Made by a program: the position numbers and the translations under genes
Origin: JBBDWR01 sp040902745
GTDB taxonomy: Bacteria > Actinomycetota > UBA4738 > HRBIN12
Assembly: GCA_040902745.1 (NCBI GenBank)
Contig: JBBDWR010000001.1
Span: 1-55,386, forward strand
Reading direction: 5' to 3'
DNA length: 55,386 nucleotides
Part shown: positions 1-7,661 of the stretch, one piece after another
How positions within the stretch are numbered: the stretch's first letter is position 1
Layout of the letters: each line of letters opens with the position of its first letter
The notes under the pieces: model-generated
Database searches by the model: none
What the model was told of the DNA's origin: nothing
What the model saw: only the letters and a program-made list of their open reading frames with translations

Positions 1-5
1 GACAT

Positions 6-32
6 GGCTCCATCCTCTCAAGGGTTGGAGCC
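6..32. terminator. Possible terminator hairpin at the window edge
   Basis: A 7-bp inverted repeat (GGCTCCA at 6-12 and TGGAGCC at 26-32) with a 13-nt loop stands before the first gene. There is no clear T-tract, so it may end transcription of a gene to the left or be chance. The stretch 33-148 holds nothing else I can name apart from the ribosome site of the next gene. Confidence 0.3.
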
Positions 33-148
33 TCCGGATTACCCAGCTTGATTCAGGTTATGGCCTAGAGCAATGCTGCGCGGCGCACTTGGAGGGGCCC
101 CAGGCCGGGCGGTATCCTGAGCGCCTCAGCTACATAAGGAGGACGTTC

Positions 149-409
149 GTGGCCGAAGCAGTAGTCGTCGTATGTGACAGTTGTGGAGCTCCCGCAGCCG
201 ACACCGTTTCGATCAAGGTGAGCGGCAGGTCTCTTCAGAAGGACCTTTGTACAAGGCACCTCAAGGAGCTGGTGAGCAACGCCAGGCCAGCACGTCGGGG
301 TCGACCACGTGGGAAGGCGACAACGAAGAGAGGCGCCGCGTCTGCCAAGCGTTCAGCAAAGGGCGGAGCGACACGAGCTCGTAAGAGGACGAGGAAGAAG
401 GCTGCCTGA
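149..409 (+). CDS. Lsr2-like small DNA-binding protein with zinc-binding Cys/His residues
   Basis: An 86-residue basic protein. The N-terminal part has a CDSCG pair and a later CTRH, so CxxC plus CxxH could bind one zinc ion; the segment between (ADTVSIKVSGRSL) looks like the Lsr2 dimerisation domain. After it come RRGRPRGK, an AT-hook-like RGR core, and a Lys/Arg-rich tail. Lsr2-family proteins bind AT-rich or foreign DNA in actinobacteria; applying that role here is inference. I chose the GTG at 149 because AAGGAGGA lies at 136-143; the longer frame from 89 lacks such a site. A degraded copy of this gene lies at 2503-2645, and both copies precede a tRNA-derived repeat, so the gene is probably cargo or a resident of an integrated element. 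Confidence 0.75.
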   Translation: MAEAVVVVCDSCGAPAADTVSIKVSGRSLQKDLCTRHLKELVSNARPARRGRPRGKATTKRGAASAKRSAKGGATRARKRTRKKAA

Positions 410-608
410 GGCTACTTACCTCAAACGCGGCGCGGTCCCCCGCTACTGGATCACTCCGTTGTGTGTCGCCGGCCAAGCCTTGCCCTCTCGTCGGCCCGTT
501 GCTTTGTAGAGCAAGTGTGGAAGATCTAGCTGCCTCGATGCCCCGGGGAGGTGGATTCCGTGATCCTTGGCGCATGCCCTCTACGGCGGCACAAAACTCC
601 CAGCACCT
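410..608. other. Non-coding stretch before the first tRNA-derived repeat
   Basis: I see no convincing gene here. Open frames crossing it are short and out of character. It separates the Lsr2-like gene from the 45-bp repeat at 609. No integrase or convincing tRNA 5' half is visible. Confidence 0.5.
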
Positions 609-653
609 CGTTTCCTAAACCGTGTGCGCAGGTTCGACTCCTGCCGGGGGCAC
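609..653 (+). repeat. tRNA-Arg(CCU)-like 3' fragment, copy 1 (probable att site)
   Basis: These 45 bases are identical to 2754-2798. They read as the 3' part of a tRNA: an anticodon loop TTCCTAA (anticodon CCU), a T arm with stem GCAGG/CCTGC around TTCGACT, then acceptor strand CGGGGGC and discriminator A. The upstream bases do not form the 5' half (no GCCCCCG acceptor partner, and the anticodon stem does not pair), so this is a fragment. Tyrosine recombinases commonly use the tRNA 3' half as attachment core, so I read this as attL or attR; the use is inferred. Confidence 0.7.
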
Positions 654-693
654 TTCTGGAATGTCGTGTTCCGGGTGATGCTGGACAGACCGG

Positions 694-785
694 CGTCACC
701 TGATCTTGGACACGTATCCGGCTGATCGTTGACACCTGTTCCGGCTGATCCTTGACGGTGGCTCCGGCTGATCCTTGACACATCC
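694..785. repeat. 23-bp direct repeats at an IS end
   Basis: Three clear units start at 717, 740 and 763, each beginning TCCGGCTGATC and continuing (G/C)TTGAC plus variable bases, with an exact 23-bp period. A fourth, diverged unit lies at about 694-716. They stand 50 bp before an IS481-like transposase start, so they probably are the multiple terminal repeats of that insertion sequence. Multiple short terminal repeats are better known from IS21-type elements; their role here is inferred. Confidence 0.6.
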
Positions 786-833
786 CGTCTCCTAGACCCG
801 ACCGGGTCTTCTCACAGGAGGTGGGCCGCGCTG

Positions 834-929
834 GTGGAGCTCAGCGTCATGGGACAGCGGTATCAGGCAGTACTCGCGGTCGTGCAAGACGGCTGGAAGG
901 TGAACGAGGTGGCCGAGCGGCTGCGAAAG
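834..929 (+). pseudogene. IS481-like transposase, N-terminal remnant
   Basis: The GTG at 834 follows AGGAGG (about 817-822) and begins VELSVMGQRYQAVLAVVQDG, the helix-turn-helix start typical of IS481/integrase-core transposases. After roughly 32 residues (around 'NEVAERLR') the match stops and unrelated sequence follows, although the frame stays open to 1175. The catalytic DDE core is absent, so the element cannot move by itself. The break lies just before the HsdR remnant on the opposite strand. Confidence 0.65.
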
Positions 930-958
930 GTGGCGGTCGGCAACATCGTCGCGCTTGG

Positions 959-1405
959 TCATGCGGCCAAGTCGCCGCTCGAGCTTCGCTCCCAGATGAG
1001 CCCGAAGATCGAGGCAGCGATCGGCTCGATGTCTTCCCCCGTGTATGGCGGCTGGGGAATCGTCTGCCACAAGCTGTCGAGGATCAGGACGCGCACGGCG
1101 GCTTGCGTGGTCTCAGTCTTCGTCCAGTCGGTCATCCTTCGCAGCGTCATGACTACCGACTCAAGGAGCTGCTGACTTGCCTCCTTGACCTGCTCACGTT
1201 GTGCCTTCGATAGGTCGTCCTTGAGAAGCAGGTCGAACACCGCCAATTCGTCCTCTGACAGGCCCTCCCTCACAGCCCGCTCCTCTTCCCATCGAGAGCG
1301 CCCCCGAGCCCAACAAGACTCTTGAAAGTCGCCTCTACGGTTGCCCGATCCTTCTCCCGGTTGTAGGCGGCAACGATCTCTCGGTACTTGGCGTAGTAGT
1401 CCATC
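959..1405 (-). pseudogene. Type I restriction enzyme HsdR, C-terminal remnant (frameshifted)
   Basis: On the minus strand, two frames together spell a C-terminal HsdR segment of the DUF3387 type. The first reads DYYAKYREIVAAYNREKDRA and on to about LVGLGGALD; the second continues EEERAVREGLSEDELAVFDL to the stop at 959. The frames meet near 1290, where one base is gained or lost. All helicase and nuclease domains are missing, and the piece begins abruptly at about 1405 at a junction with a plus-strand gene fragment. It is non-functional debris from a restriction-modification locus, consistent with an accessory island. Confidence 0.7.
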
Positions 1406-2486
1406 CTTGACGTTACGGGGCGGTGACGTAGACGGCGACGGGGGCGGGATCTTCGTGCCGTCGAGACAGTTGACACTCGATCTCGATCACGTGTCGATCG
1501 GACCCAACCAAGCGGACGCGTCCGGTGGCGGATTGTGGCTGGCGGGGGACGCGCCGGCGTTTCCAGCCATCGTGACGATCCGCGACTCAACGATCTCCGG
1601 CAATTCCACCATGGGAGACGGCGGCGGGATCTATGCCTTCAACAGCACGGTCACGGTCCAGCGAAGCCTCATCTCCGACAACTTCGCGAGCAACTACGGG
1701 GATGGGATCGTCAACTACGGGGACGGGACAGTGCGAGACTCGACGATCGCCGGAAACGGATTCGGAGCCGTCGGGGACCTCGGTGGTGGGATCTTCTCGC
1801 AGTCCGCCACCACGTTGGAGAACGTGACGATGTTCGACAACGAGGGCGGCGCGTCAGCGGATACCGGCGCACACATCTATCAGAACGGCGGCACCCTCAC
1901 GGTGCGGAACGTCCTGTTGGGGGTCGCAGCGTTCGGGGGTGAGTGCAGCAACATCGGGAGTGGCACCTATATCGCGCAGGGAACGAATCTCGTGGAGTCG
2001 CCCGGAGTCTGCGATGACTTCACGGCCTCGAGCAACCTCGGCCTCGGGACCCTGGGAGACGAGGGCGGCCCAACCGAGACCGTGCCGGTTACAGCCAGCA
2101 GCGACGCGCGCGGCGCCGCGGACGATGCCTTCTGTGGCTCAACCGACCAGAGGGGCGTTCCGCGGCCCGACGGAGGTTGCGATGTCGGCGCATACCAGTT
2201 CGCCACATGCTTCGGGGTGCAGGTGAACCGGGTCGGCACGCCGGGCGTCGACAGCCTCGTCGGCGACCCGCTCGATCCGAGCGAATCCTTCCTGATGCTC
2301 GGGGGCAACGACACCGTGCGTGCCAAGGGCGGCAAGGACCAGGCGTGCGGCGGCTCGGGCAAGGACAAGCTGTTCGGAGGTCAGGGCAGAGACAACCTCG
2401 ACGGTGGTCCGGCCGTTGACCTCTGCGACGGCCAAGGCGGGCAGGACACAGCCAAGGCCTGCGAGAAGCAACGCAACATCCCCTGA
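1406..2486 (+). pseudogene. Secreted beta-helix protein with C-terminal RTX repeats, 5'-truncated
   Basis: The reading frame encodes a right-handed beta-helix of the polymorphic outer membrane protein/CSLREA type (repeated 'I.GN....GGGI' turns; 'NATGLG..GGPT'-like 'LGDEGGPTETVPV'; 'DQRGVPRPDGGCDVGAYQ'), followed by calcium-binding RTX nonapeptides such as GGSGKDKLFGGQGRDNLDGG and a Cys-containing end. No signal peptide or N-terminal helix start is present: upstream of about 1405 the frame runs into antisense HsdR sequence. It is therefore the 3' part of a larger exported adhesin-like gene. An internal start could yield a partial cytosolic product, but I see no ribosome site supporting one. 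Confidence 0.7.
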
Positions 2487-2502
2487 CGCCCCACGAGACA
2501 GT

Positions 2503-2645
2503 GACGTGCCGCAAGGAACTCGTGGCGAACGCGCGCCCCGCACGGCGCGGGTCGCCCTCGCACGAAGTCCTCCTCCCCCAAACGCGCGCCACGCAAGTCG
2601 AGCAAGACACGCACGAAGAAGAAGACGAGAAAGCGGGCTGCCTAA
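2503..2645 (+). pseudogene. Degraded second copy of the Lsr2-like gene
   Basis: The sequence reads KELVANARPARRGSPS, nearly identical to KELVSNARPARRGRPR of the gene at 149-409. A frameshift then leads to a Lys/Arg/Ser-rich tail ending KKKTRKRAA and a TAA at 2643-2645, mirroring the RTRKKAA end of the intact copy. The N-terminal zinc and dimerisation part is missing. As with the intact copy, a tRNA-derived 45-bp repeat follows, 108 bp downstream. Confidence 0.7.
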
Positions 2646-2753
2646 GCTTCACTGCATGGGATCGTGGCTACCGCCAAAGAGCAGGATTCGCGCTGCCGTC
2701 TCGGCTCGCCCGCGACCCAACTCTCCCGTGACAGCTCGACACCCCTGGCAGCG

Positions 2754-2798
2754 CGTTTCCTAAACCGTGTGCGCAGGTTCGACTCCTGCCGGGGGCAC
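2754..2798 (+). repeat. tRNA-Arg(CCU)-like 3' fragment, copy 2 (probable att site)
   Basis: Identical over 45 bases to 609-653; the flanks differ immediately on both sides. The 5' half of the tRNA is again absent. The pair delimits about 2.15 kb of mosaic DNA, as attL and attR would, or as successive attR sites left by repeated insertions at one tRNA gene. Bases 2799-2917 contain no gene. Confidence 0.7.
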
Positions 2799-2917
2799 CG
2801 AACAGCGCTAGCGGAGCTCGGCATGTCCATCCCGAGGAAAGTGACACCTCGACGTCGCACCTCGGCTTCCGCTGTATCGTCCGCAACGTCGCCCAGACGC
2901 GCCATAGGGGTTGAAGG

Positions 2918-3922
2918 ATGCCGTCGCTTCATGCCGAACTCGATACGATCGCCGCTCGAACGGGGTTCTCGGGCATCATCAGCATCGACCGCTCAGGCGA
3001 AGTCGACTTCGCGAAGGCGTACGGACTAGCCGACCGCGGCCGCGGACTCCCCAACACGGCCGACACCCGATTCGCGATCGCGAGCGGCTCGAAGGGCTTT
3101 ACCGCGCTGGGCGTGATGAGCCTGGTCCAAGACGGCACCCTTGAACTCACCACCACGGCGCGATCGGTGCTCGGCGAGGATCTGCCGCTGATCGACGACG
3201 ACGTGACGATCGAACACCTGCTCTCGCACCGATCGGGTATCGGCGACTATCTCGACGAAGACGCGGGTCACGAGATCACGGACTATGTGATGCCGGTCCC
3301 CGTGCAGGATCTTGCGACGACCGAGCAGTTCCTCGCGGTGCTCGGTGGATACCCGATGGCGTTTGTGCCGGGTGAGCGCTTCACGTATTGCAACGGCGGG
3401 TTCATCGTGCTCGCGTTGATCGCGGAGCGGGCGAGCGGCATTCCCTTCCACGACCTGGTGCACCGACGCGTGTGCGAACCGGCGGGGATGCTCGATACGG
3501 CGTTCTTGCGCTCGGACGAGCTTCCCGGCCGCGCTGCCCTCGGCTATCTGACGGACGACAGCCCGAGGACCAACGTGTTCCACCTGCCGGTGCGCGGCAA
3601 CGGCGACGGCGGGATCTACTCCACGACCGCCGATATCAGCGCTTTCTGGAGCGCACTCTTCGCCGGGCGGATCGTGCCGAAGGACTTGGTGGCTGAGATG
3701 GTGCGACCACGGAGCGATGTACCCCGGGAGGAGAAGCGCTACGGCCTGGGCTTCTGGCTCCACGCATCGGGGAACATCGTGCTGTTGGAGGGATACGACG
3801 CCGGCGTGTCCTTCCGAACCGCGCACGATCCGGACTCCTCGACGACCTACACCGTTATCTCGAACACTTCCGAAGGAGCGTGGGGGTTCGTCGAGCTCCT
3901 CGACGGGTGGATCGCAACCTGA
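2918..3922 (+). CDS. Serine hydrolase of the beta-lactamase class C/penicillin-binding fold
   Basis: A 334-residue protein without a signal peptide or membrane segment. The nucleophile motif SGSK is at S56-K59, followed by helix-2 hydrophobics; the second motif Y157-C-N159 follows 'GERFT'; a GYDAGVSF segment stands where the third motif (K/HxG) is expected. This matches family XII/class C-like esterases and D-aminopeptidases (Pfam Beta-lactamase). Substrate cannot be told; cytosolic members often are esterases or peptidases rather than antibiotic-resistance enzymes. It is the first intact gene after the island and stands alone, with a modest GAAGG-type ribosome site. Confidence 0.85.
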   Translation: MPSLHAELDTIAARTGFSGIISIDRSGEVDFAKAYGLADRGRGLPNTADTRFAIASGSKGFTALGVMSLVQDGTLELTTTARSVLGEDLPLIDDDVTIEHLLSHRSGIGDYLDEDAGHEITDYVMPVPVQDLATTEQFLAVLGGYPMAFVPGERFTYCNGGFIVLALIAERASGIPFHDLVHRRVCEPAGMLDTAFLRSDELPGRAALGYLTDDSPRTNVFHLPVRGNGDGGIYSTTADISAFWSALFAGRIVPKDLVAEMVRPRSDVPREEKRYGLGFWLHASGNIVLLEGYDAGVSFRTAHDPDSSTTYTVISNTSEGAWGFVELLDGWIAT

Positions 3923-4208
3923 GGGGTCGGCGATCCGGTCCAGGCCGAGCAGTAGACCTGCGGTTTTCGTCCGGCTAGGTCGTTCGCACGATCCGACCGG
4001 CGGTCTTGCGTAGAAGCGGCTACTTGGATCCGGGTACGTCCACGCCGCACATCTCGCCGTTCTGAGCCATCGGCTCGTCGATATCCGGTTGCTCTGCAAC
4101 CGTATCGCTGACTCGGTACAGGGATTCTCCCGGAGCGCCGATGCATTCTCAAGGAACGGATATCAAGCAGCAACGCGAAACATCGAGCGTCCTCACACGG
4201 AGGCTTCA

Positions 4209-7200
4209 ATGACAGACGCACGCGTGACCCCCGACGACACGATCGATGCCAAGACCCTCCTCGGGGTCCTCGCGAAGGTCAAAGCGGGGGACTTCTCTGC
4301 CCGGATGCCGCTCGACTGGGTGGGCGTGGCCGGCAAGGTCGCCGACGGGTTGAACGAGGTCATCATCGCCAACCAGGCGCTCGCTTCAGGACTGGCCCGG
4401 GTCAGCGAGTTGGTCGGCGCGCAGGGACAACTTTCACAGCGCCTCGTGCTCGGCAGTTCCACCGAGAGCTGGTCCGGAAGCGTCGAGTCCATCAACAGCC
4501 TGATCGACGACCTGGTACGTCCGACGATCGAGATGCAGCGCGTGATCGGAGCCGTGGCCGACGGCGACCTGAGCAAGAAGGTCTCCGTCGAGGTCCGCGG
4601 CGAGATGCTGGAACTGAAGAACACGATCAACGCGATGGTGGACCAACTCAACGGGTTCATCTCCGAAGTGACACGGGTCGCCCGTGAGGTCGGGACCGAG
4701 GGCAAGCTCGGCCAGGCAGCCGCCGTCACGATCGAGGTCGGTGGCGTCTGGAAGGACCTCACCGACAACGTCAACCTGATGGCCGGCAACCTGACCGGGC
4801 AGGTCCGCAACATCGCCGAGGTGACCACGGCGGTCGCCAACGGTGATCTGAGCAAGAAGATCTCGATCGACGTCAAAGGCGAGTTCCTGGAACTGAAGAA
4901 CACCGTCAACGCCATGGTCGACCAGCTCAACGCGTTCGCGGGAGAGGTAACGCGCGTCGCTCGCGAGGTCGGCGTCGAGGGCAGGCTCGGGGGTCAGGCG
5001 CAGTCGACGGAGGTCAGCGGCGTCTGGAAGGACCTGACCGACAACGTCAACCAGTTGGCGGCGAACCTCACTAATCAGGTACGCGCGATCTCCGAAGTTG
5101 CCACCGCGGTCACCGAGGGGGACCTCACGCGGCAGGTCCGGGTGGAGGCGAGTGGAGAGGTCGCGGTTCTGAAGGACACGCTCAACGAGATGATCAGCAA
5201 CCTCCGCGAGACGACCGGGGAGAACGTCGAGCAGGACTGGCTCAAGACCAACCGGGAACGATTCACACGCATGCTCCAGGGCCAAGACGATCTCGGCTCC
5301 GTCTCCAACATGATCCTGTCCGAGCTCGCGACGATCGTCTCGGCCCAGCATGGGGTCTTCTATTCGATGACGACCCCCGAAGATGGCGATGAAGAGGCCG
5401 TGCTCGAGCTTCAGGCGGGCTACGGCTACGAGGAGCGCCGGCATCTGTCGACATCCTTCCGACTGGGCGAGGGTCTCGTCGGTCAATGCGGCAAGGAGCG
5501 CAAGCGGATCCTGCTCACGGACGTCCCCACCGACTACGTACGGATCAACTCCGGGCTGGGAAACTCCCCGCCACTCAACATCGTCGTCCTTCCGATCTTG
5601 TTCGAAGGAACGTTGCGCGCAGTGATCGAGCTCGCATCGTTCTCCGCATTCAGCGTGTCGCATCAGGCGTTCCTCGACTCGATCACGGAGAGCATCGGGA
5701 TCACCCTCAACACGCTCATGGCCGCCGACCTCACAGAGGCCTTGCTGAAGCAATCCCAGACGCAGGCGGAAGAACTCCGCTCGCAGCAGGAAGAGTTGCG
5801 CGGATCCAACGAGGATCTCGGACGCCAGGCCAGGCTCCTCGCCGAACAGAACGTCGTAGCGGAGCAGAAGAATCAAGAGATCGAAGCGGCGAAGCGGATG
5901 GTCGAGGAGAAGGTCAACCAGCTCGCCGTCTCGTCGAAGTACAAGTCCGAATTCATCGCCAACATGTCCCACGAACTCCGCACACCACTGAACAGCCTCT
6001 TGATCCTCGCCGAGCAGCTCGAGAACAACCCTGAAGAGAACATGACCGACACCCAGGTCGAGTACGCAAGCGTGATCCACTCATCGGGCAGAGAGCTACT
6101 GGAGTTGCTCAACAGCATCCTCGACCTGTCCAAGGTGGAATCGGGAACGGTCGTCGCCGAGATGGCGCACTCGTCCGTCGTGGAGCTACGGAACACCCTC
6201 CTTCGAGAGTTCGAACCCGTCGCGCAGGGAAAGGGTCTCAGCTGCTCGATCGAGATCGCGTCGGGCGTCCCCGAGGAGATCGTCACCGATCCCCAACGTC
6301 TGCGTCAGATCCTCAAGAACCTGCTGGGCAACGCGATCAAGTTCACCGATAGAGGTCAGGTACAGCTCCAGATCCGGGGGGCCGTCGACGGGTGGAGCCC
6401 GGCAATGACATCACTGACGGAAGCCGCGGCGGTAGTGGCCTTCTCGGTGAGCGACACGGGCATCGGGATCGACGAAGCGCAGCAGCAGGCGATCTTCGAG
6501 GCCTTCGCGCAGGCCGACGGAACCACAGCTCGCCTGTACGGTGGAACCGGACTCGGGCTGTCGATCAGCCGCGAGTTGGTCGGCTTGCTCGGCGGCGAGA
6601 TCACCGTTACCAGCGCCCTGGGTCAGGGGAGCACCTTCACGGTCTACCTACCCACACAGGCGTCCGCAACCTTGGCGCGTGCGGACAAGCCAGAGCCCAG
6701 ACCATTGCCATTGCCATTGCCACGCGACACCTCGGACTCCCCCCCCGCGGGGAACGGCAGCGTCGCGGGGAACGGCAGCGTCGCGGGGAACGGCAGCGTC
6801 GCGGGGAACGGCAGCGTCGCAGGGAACGGCAGCGCGCTCGCAGAACGCCACTCAGCATCTCTGGGCGCCCCCGGCGAGCACGCAGATCGCTCGTTCGAAG
6901 GCAGAAGGATGCTCGTGGTCGACGACAACTCCGCGGGATCCGAGCCCTCCGATCAGCAGCCGGCCACGCCCCATGCCGCCAGTCCAGACGACGGCGGGAT
7001 CGACGGCTTGAGGATCCTCGTGGTCGATGACGACTTCCGCAACATCTTCGCGATGACCGCGCTTCTCGAACGAGGTCGGGCCGACGTGGTGGTGGCCGAG
7101 AGCGGAGCCGACGCGATCGCAACCCTGAAGGAGACCCCCGACATCGACATCGTCCTTATGGACATCATGATGCCGGTGATGGATGGCTACGAAACGATCC

Positions 7201-7391
7201 GAGCGATCCGATCGATCGATCGCTTCGAGAGCCTGCCCATCATCGCGGTGACCGGGAAGGCTGCCGCCGGCGAGCGCCAGCGCTGCCTCGATGCCGGAGC
7301 CGACGACTACGTGCCCAAGCCCGTTGACACCGCGGAACTGCTTACGGCCCTCCGGCCGTGGCTGCCCACACCAGCGCCGGCCACGAAATGA
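4209..7391 (+). CDS. Soluble multi-HAMP hybrid histidine kinase with GAF and receiver domains
   Basis: A 1060-residue protein without membrane segments. Order: N-terminal leader; several HAMP repeats (about 30-400; recurring 'GDLSKK', 'ELKNT(I/V)NAMVDQLN', 'VWKDLTDNVN'); a GAF domain (about 400-540); a coiled coil; HisKA with H588 in NMSHELRTPLN; HATPase with LLGNAIKFTD, DTGIGID and GGTGLGLSI; a Gly-Asn-Gly-Ser linker; and a C-terminal receiver with D985 in LMDIMMPVMDG. This layout resembles group III kinases, which sense osmotic or related stress through HAMP rearrangement. Bacterial members are frequent in actinobacteria; the signal is unknown. Just before the receiver there is a stub (RRMLVVDDNS) that looks like the start of another receiver cut short. 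I chose ATG 4209; in-frame sequence back to 4089 does not look coding. Confidence 0.9.
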   Translation: MTDARVTPDDTIDAKTLLGVLAKVKAGDFSARMPLDWVGVAGKVADGLNEVIIANQALASGLARVSELVGAQGQLSQRLVLGSSTESWSGSVESINSLIDDLVRPTIEMQRVIGAVADGDLSKKVSVEVRGEMLELKNTINAMVDQLNGFISEVTRVAREVGTEGKLGQAAAVTIEVGGVWKDLTDNVNLMAGNLTGQVRNIAEVTTAVANGDLSKKISIDVKGEFLELKNTVNAMVDQLNAFAGEVTRVAREVGVEGRLGGQAQSTEVSGVWKDLTDNVNQLAANLTNQVRAISEVATAVTEGDLTRQVRVEASGEVAVLKDTLNEMISNLRETTGENVEQDWLKTNRERFTRMLQGQDDLGSVSNMILSELATIVSAQHGVFYSMTTPEDGDEEAVLELQAGYGYEERRHLSTSFRLGEGLVGQCGKERKRILLTDVPTDYVRINSGLGNSPPLNIVVLPILFEGTLRAVIELASFSAFSVSHQAFLDSITESIGITLNTLMAADLTEALLKQSQTQAEELRSQQEELRGSNEDLGRQARLLAEQNVVAEQKNQEIEAAKRMVEEKVNQLAVSSKYKSEFIANMSHELRTPLNSLLILAEQLENNPEENMTDTQVEYASVIHSSGRELLELLNSILDLSKVESGTVVAEMAHSSVVELRNTLLREFEPVAQGKGLSCSIEIASGVPEEIVTDPQRLRQILKNLLGNAIKFTDRGQVQLQIRGAVDGWSPAMTSLTEAAAVVAFSVSDTGIGIDEAQQQAIFEAFAQADGTTARLYGGTGLGLSISRELVGLLGGEITVTSALGQGSTFTVYLPTQASATLARADKPEPRPLPLPLPRDTSDSPPAGNGSVAGNGSVAGNGSVAGNGSVAGNGSALAERHSASLGAPGEHADRSFEGRRMLVVDDNSAGSEPSDQQPATPHAASPDDGGIDGLRILVVDDDFRNIFAMTALLERGRADVVVAESGADAIATLKETPDIDIVLMDIMMPVMDGYETIRAIRSIDRFESLPIIAVTGKAAAGERQRCLDAGADDYVPKPVDTAELLTALRPWLPTPAPATK
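6747..6836 (+). repeat. Five 18-bp tandem repeats coding the GNGSVA linker
   Basis: Five in-frame copies of an 18-bp unit starting GCGGGGAACGGC (6747, 6765, 6783, 6801, 6819; the last two differ slightly) encode repeats of the hexapeptide AGNGSV between the ATPase and receiver domains of the hybrid kinase. Near-identity at the DNA level suggests recent slippage, so copy number may vary between strains. Confidence 0.85.
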
Positions 7392-7482
7392 ACGCGGCCG
7401 AGCGACTCGTCGCGCCGCCCACACGGAACCTGTGGAGGCAGGCACGGTGCATGGCGTACGCCGTCTGCACTACATCCATCCT

Positions 7483-7504
7483 AGGTCCCCTGTTCAGGGG
7501 TCCT
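7483..7504 (+). terminator. Hairpin after the hybrid kinase gene
   Basis: The arms AGGTCCCCTG and CAGGGGTCCT pair with one mismatch around a 2-nt centre, about 90 bp after the kinase stop. It lacks a T-tract. It could terminate transcription or belong to the leader of the RTX gene at 7662. The remainder of 7392-7661 shows no gene. Confidence 0.4.
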
Positions 7505-7661
7505 ATAGATCCAACCATTCCTGGATACTAAGAGTGCAACATGTGAGGGAACCCTCCACGTCAGCGGATCCCGGTCCCACCTAACGGGCTCTTGTCCCAA
7601 CCGCTGATCTCCCCACCCAGGAACTGGTCAGGGACGTGACCGACGAAGGAAGGGGAACGAT

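Larger units (their letters stand above)
609..2798. mobile_element. Remnant integrated element bounded by tRNA-derived direct repeats
   Basis: Between the two 45-bp repeats lie only broken or displaced genes: IS terminal repeats, an IS481-like transposase start, an HsdR end, a beta-helix/RTX end and an Lsr2-like end. No recombinase is left. The composition fits a decayed genomic island or satellite at a tRNA-Arg target. Which side is the true chromosome junction cannot be decided because the complete tRNA is not in the window. Confidence 0.6.

Noticed and set aside
581..783. Minus-strand frames reading ESNLRTRFRKR across 609-653 (and again across 2754-2798)
   Set aside because: They are the antisense translation of the tRNA-derived repeat; this is a well-known false gene call. 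No ribosome site or family supports them.
717..785. The 23-bp repeats as a small CRISPR array
   Set aside because: Units are directly adjacent with only a few variable bases, no 30-40-bp spacers and no cas genes; their place beside a transposase start fits an IS end.
4434..6080. Long open frame (about 548 codons) antisense to the hybrid kinase
   Set aside because: It lies wholly opposite conserved kinase domains, has no family resemblance and is explained by high-GC codon bias of the real gene.
6747..6836. 18-bp repeats as regulatory iterons
   Set aside because: They are in frame inside the hybrid kinase gene and encode a flexible linker.
7392..7661. Cyclic di-GMP riboswitch before the RTX gene
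   Set aside because: No GEMM-like core is visible; only an imperfect hairpin that may be a terminator.
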